A program made the position numbers and the translations under genes. DNA of 64,000 nucleotides from Pyxicephalus adspersus (taxonomy: Eukaryota; Chordata; Amphibia; Anura; Pyxicephalidae): positions 112,513,073 through 112,577,072 of the forward strand of contig NC_092859.1 of assembly GCF_032062135.1 (NCBI RefSeq), in the 5' to 3' direction. Position 1 is the first letter of the stretch, and each line of letters begins with the position of its first letter. A model generated the notes under the pieces. It was given only the letters and a program-made list of their open reading frames with translations, did no database searches and was not told the origin of the DNA. Shown piece after piece: positions 1 to 12,700 of this stretch.

Positions 1-2936
1 TGCTCCAATGCCCCTTCAATGTAAAAGTTTACAAAATGGTGGGGAGGGCTCTAGGTATTCCATCTCAGTTGCAGTGAGTTATGGTGAGTGGTATAAGGAT
101 CATCTGAGACTCACCGGGATTTTGATACACTTTTTATAGTTAGTGCAGTGCTCCCATATTACACTTGCAATGCACAGTGTGGTGGTGAATGATATTCCAC
201 GTTGGGAAAAATTTGGGGTCTTGAGAAGCAGAGAATAGCGGAGGGGGGCCTGGAGGAACATCAGATTTTCCTTTCATGTACCTCACTTCTCAGGATGAGC
301 AGCTTTTCTTTGTCTGTCCATTATGGGTACCTTAGAGAATTTATGTGAAATATTTTTGAATATATAATTAGTTAGTATATATATAATTTAGTTTTGTGTA
401 ATCCCAAATCTTTATATTTATTTATGTATTTATTGTAAATATTGTATATATTATTGCAAGATCTTTTAATAAAACATAATTTACAGTCTATAAGGTGGGA
501 GATTAGATTGCTATTTGAAATAAGGATAGTACAAGTTGTATTTTCACAAGTAAATAGCCAAGCCAATTACATAATTGTATTGCAATATAAAAATATTTAG
601 TATGTCCAAGTGTTGCAAGGTGCAGCATACTTGCAAATAATCTAGAGAAAAAGAAAACATTAGTCAGGGGTCTCATAAGGACAGAATGTGCTCTGCTGAA
701 GATCATACAGCATGAATATAGCTCTCTGATATGTTCCAGTCTAATGTGATCACAACTTAGGAGCAGTTAAAATTGCATAACTTGTTCTTCAGAAAAAATA
801 CTAATATGGTAATGAAAAAATTATGAAACAAAGACCAAACTGATGTTATTTTACAGAAGTAACATCAACTGTGCAAATGTAAAAATGTGCCCAGCCACAT
901 TAAACTGTATAGACTTATTAGCATTCAAACTGAGATTGTCAGAGCCCAATAATACATCACAAGTATTCTCTGTCATCACTGAAAAATGAATTAAGCATCA
1001 CATACAACATGGACTTCTGCTTTGAAATGTTGCTTTTGAAACTGAACTCACAATGGATCAAGTCATGTCAAACCCGTAACTCTAAGACACATGTCCCTTC
1101 TGACAAACAGGACATGTCAGGTTGTCAGATATTCAAGTTTACATTTAGGCAGTGCTGTTTAGTACTTGGCAAGCCACAGAGTACAGATGACATATCTGAA
1201 TTCCTGCTACATATTCACCTGCCAAAACTGTCTGAACCCTTTACAGCCAAACTGCAGGACTATAAAAAAGACCTAACAGCAGCTTGGTGACCTACCAACC
1301 CCCGGCCTGCTAATTATGGCATCCAGGAACATTACTGCAATGATGAAGTCACTCTTCAAGCTCTTAGTGATTTGTTATATTTACAACACAATGTCTTGCT
1401 GCCTTATTAGACCTCAAAAAACTGGGATTATAGAAAGAACATATAAAGATATATTTCATACTTATAGAAGTAAATGTGATTTATGCTGAATGAAAATAAA
1501 CATATCAATTTAGGTTAATGTTTTAAATAGTGAATTTCTGTGCATATTGTGTATATGTACATGGTATCAACCACAGCAGTTCATACAATTAAGTTTTTGA
1601 AATCCTCATTAAATGTTATACTGGTGGTATTGCTAAGATTTACGATTTTTTTAAGTAACTGAATGTCCCTGAACTACCACCACCTACACATCCAAAGCTC
1701 TCCTAGAACTAATCAGGACTGTTACCACTGCACCCAAAGATCATCTATTCAGCAACCTGCAGCACCACCAGGCTGCTTTTAGCCGTGAAGTCTCCACCTT
1801 TCTTGGCATCCCGTATGGAAACTGAGGCTGTACACAGCTAAAAGTGATTCTGGAGTATGAGCTGCAGCCAATGAGCAGATTGTTTCATGTTTTCGATCCT
1901 GTCCTGCCATTGGCTGCTAGGCCTATTTAAAACTACCCATTTCCAGGCTCAGGTTTCTGGATTCTCAGTGTGTTTTCTGCTACTATGCCAGCTTGTTCTC
2001 CATTCTGCTTTCCTAGATCCGTTTCACTACCTCCCACACCAAAGCCATCTGATCCCCATTACTCCCTAGTGGGGACAGCAAGGGGGCAGTAACATGGTGA
2101 CCTTTTTGCAGCAAAGTATTCCGCTGGTCGCCAGGGTCACCCTCCCATCACTCCTTGCGGGGTGCCCTGGTGACTAGGGGGTCACATATATTCCCTTCCT
2201 CAGGTATTCCTGTGTCACCTGCCGGGGGGGGGGGGGGGAACATTCTTTTTAATTCCAAATATACATACTGTATTTTAGTTTTTTTGTACATATTGACAAA
2301 AGGTGCACTTGTAATACAGTTTAGCTTTTCAATGCAAACATATAAAAAAACATACATGTATATTACTTAGAATTGGAAATCCAATGAGGGCTCCAAGCAG
2401 GCATGATATAGCACTTGATGCTTTCTTTCTCTGGGAACTTCAAAAACAAGATAACTGAGTCACTGATAATTTTTCCCCTTTTGGATAAATATGTCACTCT
2501 TTTCCTCTAGATATCTTCATACATGATTGTAATAACTGATTGTGTGTATGGACAAGCTCAGATAATACCAATAAACCAAAAAATACCAATAAAGCTTTGG
2601 AGAAAGGCAACTGGCTTGTACATTGGTTCCACACAGAATTTTTATGGGCGTGCATTATCTAAAAGGAACTCTGGGCAAACAACTAAATACACACATAAAA
2701 TACATATATGTGAACTGCCCTATTACCAGCATATTTGTTATTATGTATAGCACCTTTGCGATTTATATACAGTACCTATATCAACACTAGCCAGGAATGC
2801 CACCAATTACTCCGATAGAGTTAAAAACTACAGGTGTAATCTCCTTGTCTGCAAACTGCTGACTGCACACTAAGAAAGCAGCAACACTTTTATGTATTTG
2901 TGTATCTTACAGTCATCTTACAAAAGCACATGTGAC
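1..2936. other. 3' flank of ASB13, no gene recognised
   Basis: AT-rich sequence without a convincing exon. A G homopolymer of over ten bases sits near 2222-2238. A stretch at about 1150-1275 (plus) reads like the pre-reverse-transcriptase part of an L1-like ORF2 (DISEFLLHIHLPKLSE); this is a weak resemblance and stops surround it. Confidence 0.4.
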
Positions 2937-3065
2937 TGAGGTGGGGACATTATATTGTGAGCCTTTTTGAGGGACAGTTAGTAACATGACTATAAACTTT
3001 GTAAAGCGCTGCATAGTATGTTGGCGCCATATAAATACTGTGTAATAATATTAGTAATAATAAAA
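2937..3065 (+). repeat. SINE 3' part (tail of the same family as 63609-63951)
   Basis: Shares, in the opposite orientation, the stretch GAGGGACAGTTAGT, then CTTTGTAAAGCGCTG and CCATATAAATACTGT with the SINE at the right end of the window. It ends in a short TAATAATA-rich tail. The 5' tRNA-like head is missing, so this is a truncated copy. Confidence 0.75.
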
Positions 3066-3545
3066 AGGTGAATGCAGAAGTTTCTGATAAGATCCCATTG
3101 CTGTCCCTGCCTCTCCAAGTCTGAATGCTGCTCAGCAGGGCAAGACAGCAGGCTTGTATAAAGAAAGATTTACATACATTTGACCTTTGTTTATAAATTA
3201 CATTTGTTTTTTAAAGGAATACACAACTCCAGTAAATAGTGTCTGTACCTACCCAAAGTTTACATTTAAATATGTGCTCTCTATGATTTATTTACTCTGC
3301 TTATTATAGTTCCTGTAATCCTGCTACAATTATAACCATTTTACTTTTCACGAATTTTACAAAAATAAAGATAGGTCAATAATATTATTTAGGAAAAAAA
3401 ATTTACAGGCCAATAAGATTATGTGGGATTTTTGATAAGTGTCTTTTACCATGCATTATATATGTTGACTGCTACTTCTGTTCCACATGAAGAATCCATT
3501 ACCGTATGGATGTAATATGACGTCTTCACAAAGGAGCCCATAAAG

Positions 3546-3551
3546 TTTATT
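3546..3551 (-). promoter_or_regulatory. Candidate ASB13 poly(A) signal AATAAA
   Basis: The first minus-strand AATAAA after the stop codon lies about 85 bases downstream. A second lies at 3287-3292. Mammalian ASB13 has a longer 3' UTR, so a more distal site may also be used. Confidence 0.4.
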
Positions 3552-3633
3552 TTGCTAATTTGCATATGGACTTCAAAAGTACAGAGGGATTTCATTTCAT
3601 GTAGACCACTTGCTGAACTTTTCATTTACTAAT

Positions 3634-3761
3634 TTAGTTATAAGCAACATATTCCATAAGTCTTTGGGGTATATTTAATTTATAAACCTTTTCTACTACT
3701 CCCTGACCAAGGGCTTCTCTGAGCTTGAGTCTACACAACTGAGATAAACTTCCGGGCATCT
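3634..3761 (-). CDS. ASB13: ASB13 coding exon 6 (SOCS box and stop)
   Basis: The acceptor is tgatttcag. It codes residues 246-286, including SLSQLCRLKLREALG and KLNIPQRLMEYVAYN, then TAA at 3636-3634. The LCRLxLR pattern is the elongin-binding start of the SOCS box, and IPQRLMEY is the usual C-terminal cullin-box-like end. Confidence 0.95.
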
Positions 3762-6700
3762 CTGAAATCAAACAAAAACAACAGGTAAGCATGGGTATGC
3801 AGCAATGGTCATAAAAGAAAAAAATCTTGTCAGCAATAGTGCAGGAATCTTGCACCCATTATGTTTCACAACAGAGAAAAGATAAAATATATATGTTGTA
3901 TATGACAAAGAATATACAACACACACACATAAGAGCACAAATACTGCAAAAGCAGTTAAAACACCAACAAAACTTATGGCATTAGAGCACGGATAAAGCA
4001 GAGTCAATGGGAATACAAACACTGTACACAAAGTTATTGCACAAAGCACAAACAATTAAAGTTCAGACACTCTCAGAGATCTGAAGACCATGCAAGCACA
4101 ACAGAATACAGGTTTGCTCAATACACACATAGTAAACCAAACATAAAAGCAGAATTTTCACAGTAAGAGCACACACAGGATATGCACAGGATATGGAAAG
4201 ACATTGAACACAGGGCACACATACTGACTCACTCAGGATGTGGCATAATTACATGCTAGGCTTAAGACCACTTACAGCCTAAGAACACACAGGGCACATT
4301 CAGTCTAAGACCACAAATAGAGCACATACAATGTAAGACTTCATACAGCATACACACATCCTGAAAAGATACACATACACTGTACTGCATCCACAGTCAG
4401 TTTTAATAGTGTTCATTAAACCCCCCTTATTTAGCACCTATTGACAGCCCAGTTGTATCAACTGTAATGTGCACAAATATCAATGTGGCTGCTTTTGTGT
4501 TTCTGCTCCTGCAGGAACATATGTGAATGGGAGGAAGAGTAGTAATGTACTAATGTAAATGTGTAAAGTTATAGCAAACCCTTTAAAAAAAAAAATGTGA
4601 TTACGTAGGCTCTTTATTGTAGAAGTAACATGTGACGTCCCTTCTGCAATAAAACAACCCTACCCACTTTAAACCAATTTTTTATTACACCCATCTGTCC
4701 CCTTTCCATTGCGCGTGCCGCCACCTTTGTTCTTCTTTTCTTCTTGGTTTTGATCTTCAGCCACTGTGATTTGCCAGGCCGGGATGACGTAACTCATTAG
4801 TTAATTCAGTCCTGGCAGCCACAAGGGAAGCAGGGTGCGCTGGCTCTCTCAACTTCCTATGCTAAACTGAAAATGTGCAGCTCAGTGATTTGACAGAAGA
4901 CAGTATTCAGGCAGGTAGGTATGTTTTATTGCAGAAGGACCAATTTGCAGTAAAGTCCTGCCTGATCACAATTTTAAAGTGAAACTTTACTTCTGCTTTA
5001 AATAGAGGACGTACATATATTACTTTTTGGGCTGCAAACAGTGACTACATAATGAGATAACAATGCTACATCTTATGTATGACAACTAAAAAATATTTTT
5101 TACAACTTGTAACATGTAAGATCATGAAGTATCCTTTGACCTGTAGTGTGATATATAGTAACAGCACTTACACTACAAGATATCATAACTTACTTTCATA
5201 GTATTCAAAGCATTTGGCAGTAGGGCTGTTCGGCCAGCTGTAATCTGAAGGTTTTTTTCCTCGATTGTCCCTAGCATAAACATTTCCTCCAAACTCAACC
5301 AGCATCTCAATAAGATCCTTGTTTTTCACTTTTGCAGCATGGTGCAGTGCTGTCTCGTGAAGCTTTGCTGCATTTACCTTTGCTCCTTAAATAGAAAAAA
5401 ATTGTTAACCAAAATATTATTATATAATATATATATATTATTCAGTTTAGAATAATCACTCGATTACCAACAGAAGGGAGTAGAGTGGACTGATGTACTA
5501 CCGCAGCACCTGCATAAAGGTTCTGTGCAATAAAAGCGCTGTGGAACAACTTATCATTTTGTTGGCAGTTTGCAACACTTTGCTTGGAATCATTATCACA
5601 TCTGTACAGCAAAAACAAATTGTCCTTCCTATGTCACTCAGTTTATAGGTAGGCAAGGTCTCATATTATTATGAATGAGGTTCCTCACAGCTAGATACAA
5701 CACTAGGTGGAGTGTTTATCCAATGCAGTGAATGTTTGATGCAGTTCCCCATCTCCTGTGCCAAATCTTGATAGAGAGCACGTTCAAAGAAAGGGGGCAA
5801 ACCGCTGAAAAATGAGGATACAAAACTAGAGATCCAACACCTAAATAAATAAGGATGAAAAATGACGAAGAAATTAAAGAAATCAGAACACCTGGAATGG
5901 GACACAATAAGTAGCTGGGACAAAGTGCCTGGATAAAGCAAAAAAAACATCTAAATAGTTACAAAGTAAAAATGAAAGTAGAAATGTACAAGATGAAGCA
6001 GCTGGGAAGAATGTGAAGGTTAAAACAAATGCGTGTGAAGTAATAAGCACATCCCATGGATAGTTTTAGTTTTCCCCAACATATTTTAACAGCCAACCAT
6101 TACATCTTTATTTAAGCAGTACCTACGGGTAAAGGTGAAAAATTTAAAAAACAAACAAAAAATACAAATAGTTCTCCCAATCTTATAATCCTCCCAATCT
6201 ACATGAATAAAAATACAGATCTGTCACATGGAAAAAATAGGTACACATTCAGCACCACTATAAACGTATGAAGTTAGAATCAGGTGTTTCAAATGATCTG
6301 TCAATAATTAGAACCTTCATAGGAAGTATTAACTAAGCAGTGACTCAAAGAGAAGACATGCAGGGTCATGGACTGACCTAGACAAAGCCCTCTTTGAATC
6401 TCGTTGAAATGTTGTAGATGGATTCTAAAAGGGCAGTTCATGAAAAGCAAACCTCAAACACTTTGGAACTGAAGGGATTTTGAGTGGTCTAAAAGTTTTT
6501 ACTAGTTGATGTCAGAAACAGTTGTGCAAGTAATAATTTCTAGAGTACATTTTGTACTTACTTTTTCCACAGTACGCTATATCTGTTCATATTTTTGCAG
6601 ACTAAATTAGGTTGTAGGTATTGTTTATTGAGGGTGTAATATTAGCCTTTGTAATATTTCAAATTTGTTAAATACAAAACAATTTCTTTACTTAGTTTTT

Positions 6701-9700
6701 CACATGACTGTAGGCAGTCTACTGTACGTTACTTGGAATCAAAGGCATGTATGTGAAAGAAGTCAGATTGCTGAATATATTCTCTTTATACTGTGTTATA
6801 AGTTGTCAACCAACTTAGAAAAGTTTGGATGTAAAGTTTGTAATGATATGTTTATGTGTACAGTATTTTAGGCAGCCATATTTTCATATTTCATTTGTGA
6901 ACTCTGCTTTGTGTTTTAAGAAGCTAAACAGTAATTATCTTATAATGATTTGTGACAAAATACAACTGACTTACTGTAAATGCTCTACTTGTGTGGTTGA
7001 TAGTTTAACTCATAAGCTAATTTTTGATCTGTAAAAGTTAATCAACAAATCATTATATATAGCTGGCACAGTACTGTGAAATTTGTGCTGAGGTTTGTGA
7101 ACAGCAAAGCTGAGCGAGGGAGGCCAAGGCGGAACACTGAATAACTAATATTGTTCATAGACAATATCAACATAAGTACATACCTGCAACCAGTAAAACT
7201 CTGGCACAATCTATGTGCTCCCTTGCACAAGCTACATGTAAAGGAGTTCCAAAATGACAGTCATGGGCTTCGAGATTTGCGCCCATTTCAATTAAAAGCT
7301 TCACACAGTCAGCCCTGCCTGAAAAAAAATTCACATTTCTGTATTACAAAGATATTTGGTTTAGTTGTTATAGTTCTTCAGAATGTTAGAAAACAAATTC
7401 TATTGTGACAAACAACTTATTTTATCGTATTTGTTTATTTTAGGGATTGGTCATTGCTGAACAGATCAATCCAACTTTTGTTTTTTGTTTGTGGACATTT
7501 CCCTTAAAGACTTTAGTTTGCTATTTGTCCTGTACAATGTAGTCATCAATATGGGCAAACGTCATAATTTTAATATCTTATGATTTATCATCAGTTACAT
7601 TACAGTGATCATTGAAAACCCATATGTTTCTGGCATATAGACAAGAACAGGTGCAGTTCATAGATTCTTTCTACCCTGCATCAAATTTATAGACTTCAAA
7701 AACATGTCAGATCCTAGCAAATCAGCCACAGTGGCTTTATCTTTAACTTTTTACATCTTGGCAGCATGGTATTTGGCCAAAGATGCAAACGTATGAAAGA
7801 CAGTGAAACTTGGCAATCCTTGCTTTGAGGGTGGAGCTCTATTTCTTCTTTGTTATAACTATGGAATAGCTGATCAGCAAGTTGAAAAATGTAAACAGCC
7901 ACCAGAGCTGAAGATTTTCTATGTATCTCATTTATTTTAGACAAAAAAAAACTTTTAATTTATCTTTTGTTTTACTCAACAGTATGCCTACTTCTACAGT
8001 AAAGAGTATGGTTTTAGAATTTGCATTTTTTATGGGAATGTTTTATGCCAAAGATAATACATTTTGGGGGTTTATGAATAAAGTAAGAACAGCTTATTAA
8101 ATACCAAAGAAACACAAAGTAATCATTGGCATCCAATTAGAATTCAGAAACCTATGCAAAAATTTCCCTTAAGTTAAGTCTAGGCATAATGTTTTATAAA
8201 GGAACAGCTGAAAAGGCAAAGATGCAGAACCTATAATGCAGATCAGCCGCAGCACACTCACCACTCATGCATGCTTCATGAAGGGGTGATGCTGTAAATA
8301 GTGGGGGGTTCACTTTAGCACCATTTTCCAAGAGCAATTTTATACATTCGAAACTGCCTCCAGCTGAGGCATCACAAAGGGGGGTACTACCATCAATATT
8401 CCGGGCATCTACCTAGTGAAAAAAAAAAAAGTATTTTATTAGTAACAACTTTGTTTTATGGAAAAAATATGACACTTGCACAAAAAGCAGTACTGATGGT
8501 TTACAAACTTACTTTACAACCCATTTTTAGACAGTCAGCATCATCTTACCATATTTTATGACACCATGAGCATGATTTATTAAAGCCTTCCAAGGCTGGA
8601 GAAGATACACTTTCATTAGTGAACCTGTGATCCAGCAAACCTGCAATGGATTTCTTAAGTTATAAGTACTTGTTAACAAACATTTTCAATCCTGGACCAG
8701 ATCCATTCCAGGTTTGCTAGATCGCCCAGGTTCACTGATATGAGTGTATCCTTTCCATCCTCGGAGGGCTTTATAAGTCAGGCCCCATGTGACTGAGTTA
8801 GTGCTTGTGTGGATGGAGTTTGATATTGGTTTGAGAGCTTTTGAGAACATTCAGTATTTACTGACAGGTGACTGACAAGCAACTGACCTGCATCTGAACT
8901 GCTTAACCTTGAAGCAAATAAAAGCCATTTGACACAGCCCATTGAATGGCTATTATTGGTGGGGTGTGTTACCATCAGTAATTTGAACTAAAGAAGGCCC
9001 TTGGATGAACAGTGAAAAGTCTTTTTAATAAAAATGTAGTACAAAGTACAAAATGATGTAATTAACTATTACTAGCTACATCATGTCCTGGATAAATAAA
9101 AAACTGAGCAACTTTGGGTAAATTTTTACTTGCAAGAAGATTTTCCAAAGACCAACTATAAACTTAACTGGCCAGTCCAATTCCAGTCCTTGGGGCCCAA
9201 TACAAGCCAGGATTTTCATGTGAGCCTAATTCTGACTTTATGTATTCCAAATCTTACTAAATTTACTACTATCAAAAGAATACTAAACATGTGTGGTGAT
9301 CCTGGCATTATGAAGCCTATAATTTACTATCTCTTAAGCCCAATTCACACCACATGCTTTTTTGCACAATAGGCTAGGAAGGCCATTTAAAGTTAAGGCA
9401 CTGCAATGCATCTTAATGTATTAAAAATAGTACTGCGATGAACCCAGGAATTGTACTGTGCTGTGGTACAGCAGATGTGTATTGTTGAGATTAATCAGGG
9501 TCGTATATAAAGAATAAAACAGCCCCACAACACACCAACACACTTAGTGTCTTGTTTGTGGTTACATCACAGGTTGTGGTTATAAGACCACGGTGGAAGA
9601 TGTTTGAGGAGATACTCTTTACAACTACATTACATTCTAAGATGTGTCAATGAAAAGTGTAAAATAAACAGTAAAATAATGAAAATGCAATTATGGGTGA

Positions 9701-12700
9701 ATTTACTTATACCTAGTACATATAGAAATGTAATAACAAAGCAAGGGTCAGGTCTTGGACCTATTACAATTAAAAAGTCCAATGAAATTCTAATTTACAC
9801 ATACAGGGACATCTGAACACATCCCACCCCCAATAATAAATTTTCTAAATTAAAAGGCTTATATAAACTCTTCATGTTTAATTAATACAAATAACAACTA
9901 AACTAATACTAATAGCTTTAGTAAGTGTTGACTGAGCATACTAAATGACTTACCTGAGCACCAGCAGCAAGCAGCAGCTTCACACATTGAATGTGACCGT
10001 GAAGACAAGCTTCATGAAGAGGAGTAATAGAGTCCACTGTAACCATGTTCACACAAACCCCGCTGTCAATCAATTGCTTCAGTTGGCGTACCTGGCCATT
10101 TCTGGAGGCATCATGGACCGGTGTCCTGTCTGCCCAGTTACCTGGGTGGGAAATCAGTGATAATATCAATAAAATCAAATGGCAAAACCACACACAGAAA
10201 AATTCAGCCTTTGTCTTGTTTGTAAGGTGAAAATGCGACAAGAAGAAGGAGGTAATCTTCCAATAGGTGTTCCGACAACAAATAGCAAAAGTGAAACTAA
10301 CATAATTAGAATTTTAAATTTAAGAGTTTTCCTTTCACTTTCTGTTCTGTCTCTGAGACATGAGAAGGATGTTTCAAATCTGCATAAAGACAGCAAATAA
10401 ATCTAATAGAGGTCTGTCCTATTGCACCCCAAAACTATCCAAAGGAAAAAAAGTTTCTGCAATTTCACTCCAAGCTCCGGTGTACAGAGTATCGGAGGTC
10501 AGTCTGAGACTGGTTTGTTGAAAACTGAAGACTGTATAAACATATCTGTATATTAGAAACAGCAGTATTACCTACTGCTATTTAATGAACTGTCTTTTCT
10601 AAATGATTCATCCGAGTGAAACACAATGGACCACAACCTGGAGAATATGCAGTCTTTCTTTAGTCACTCACCTTCAAGTGAAAGTAAACCGTGTTATTCA
10701 CCTGTCCTTGTTTCTTAGCAGTGCTACTTCTTCTTTCTTTTCTTCTTATAAAGGATCTTCGATTATCTTGATTGGCTGGCATGACATAACTGCCACACGA
10801 GTTCATTCATTCCTGGCCCGCCCAGGGGGAAGTGGGATTGCAAGGTATTCTGGCAACCAGTTCATCTGTTTGCCAGATACCTGGAGCGATCATAGATCAG
10901 ATCACATAACTATCTTCTTGAGATTTTTTTGTATTTTATTCAAAAGTGGAACTAAACTTATTTGTAAAAATTGTAAAAGAGACAGGAAATGTCCCATCTG
11001 CAATAAAATAAACCTCATCTTTCTGATTGCATGTTCTGCTCAGCGTGCATGCGCAGCTCAGTGTTCATTAGGACTGGGTTTACACGGATGTTTTTAAAAA
11101 CGTATGTAAACATTCCTACTGCATTTTTTATGCGGGAAACGCCCCATTGAAATCAATTGAAGCGTTTACCTGTTTTTTCTTGCGTTTTTGGGTGTTTTCC
11201 AGCGTTAACTACGCGTATTAATTTTTTAAACGTTGCAAGCAGCATTATAAATAACGCTCATAAACATGATTCAAGGAAATGTCCTGGTGTAGATTGGCCC
11301 ATTGAAATGCATAGGAATTTCAAACATGGGCTTTTAAAGCCTAAGATTAAACGCTCTGTGTAGACTAAGCCTTAAGAAAAGATTGCAATCAGGCAGGTAA
11401 GTTTTTTTACTGCAGAAGCGACCACTTCTGAAAAGGACCCGTCTGCTTGCAATTTTTTCCATTTAGTTTCACTTTAATTTCTCAATATGTGGAAAATCAA
11501 ATTCACATTTCTGTATTTAGCCAGCAAAATATAACCAAGTACAGCTTAAATTCTGATTTTTTTATTCTTAAAGCAGAACTAAACCTAAATATAAAAAAAT
11601 GCAAGTAGGTGGGGTCTTTGGTGCAGAAGGTACAGGCTATGTCTCTTCTACAATAAAACAAATTTCCGTGAGAAGGCCCAATGTTAAAATGCAGTGCTCT
11701 TATGGGGGCGCTTATATTCCTATGCGGACATGATAAATTGTATTTGGTTCGATACATGGTATGCTATATTATTGTTTATTCATGACCATTGGAATGCCAG
11801 CTGCTGTCATTTCTATTGGTTTATTGTACATGATAACAAAGTTTATGAAGTATGTTTTGTACCATGCTTTTATTGTCCTGTACAGATTGTTTGTAACTCT
11901 CTTTTCAACAAAAGCAATCATAAATATTTAGTAACAAAATAAACAAACTTCCCTTTCCGTTCGCAATCTTCTCTGTGATCTGTGCATGCGCAGTGTACAA
12001 ACCTGGCATACCTGGCTGCTGGGAATGAATGACATTGAGGTGAGTTACATCATTCCTACCTGCTCAATCAAGATGGCATAAGATCCACAACCTACAAGAA
12101 GACTGGGTGAGGTAAGTTTAAAAAAATGTGAACAGGCAGGTAAGTTTTCATTTAGATTTATAAGATTTTCATATTTTATAAGATTTCAGAAGAGGCATAA
12201 CCTGGCTCCTCTGGAAAAAAAAAACCTGTCCGCTCAGTTTTACTTTTAAATTTGTTCCACTTCCAATAGACTCCTGGCATAAGGGTTGTAAAAACTATTA
12301 AAAAAAACAGCTCTGGCTGCAACACTCACCTTATCTCTAGGACTGTCATTCGCAGTGATTTTGTTACACTGATAGATATTCTAAATTATGCTGCATGTCA
12401 TTCAACCCCAAAGCCTCGGAAAACACTGTGCATGCAGCGTATTCTGAACTCACTCCCTGCATTCATATTGTAAAGATGTGAAGAACAACACTGACATCTT
12501 CATCACTCTCTCATTAAGGACCACTCACTGGCTTTGGGCTATAATGAATACTTTTATGCAGCAATCCAAAGAGCACTGGATGGTATTGGGTGCACCTAAG
12601 CTTTGCAGAGGAATTTGTCCCAAAAATTCACAACAGCTGAAAGATTTTGCTGACTCCCAACTTAAAGCGTACCTGAACTCAGAAATTTCACTTTACATAA

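Noticed and set aside
1009..1290. 93-codon open frame as a gene
   Set aside because: Only a short LINE-like phrase (DISEFLLHIHLPKLSE) is recognisable; probably a chance extension of an old L1-like fragment.
9945..10160. Plus-strand open frame opposite ASB13 exon 2
   Set aside because: Shadow of the real minus-strand coding exon with ankyrin repeats.
10603..11097. 164-codon plus-strand open frame
   Set aside because: It lies across the family A MITE and the nested element; composition follows the repeats and no family is recognised.
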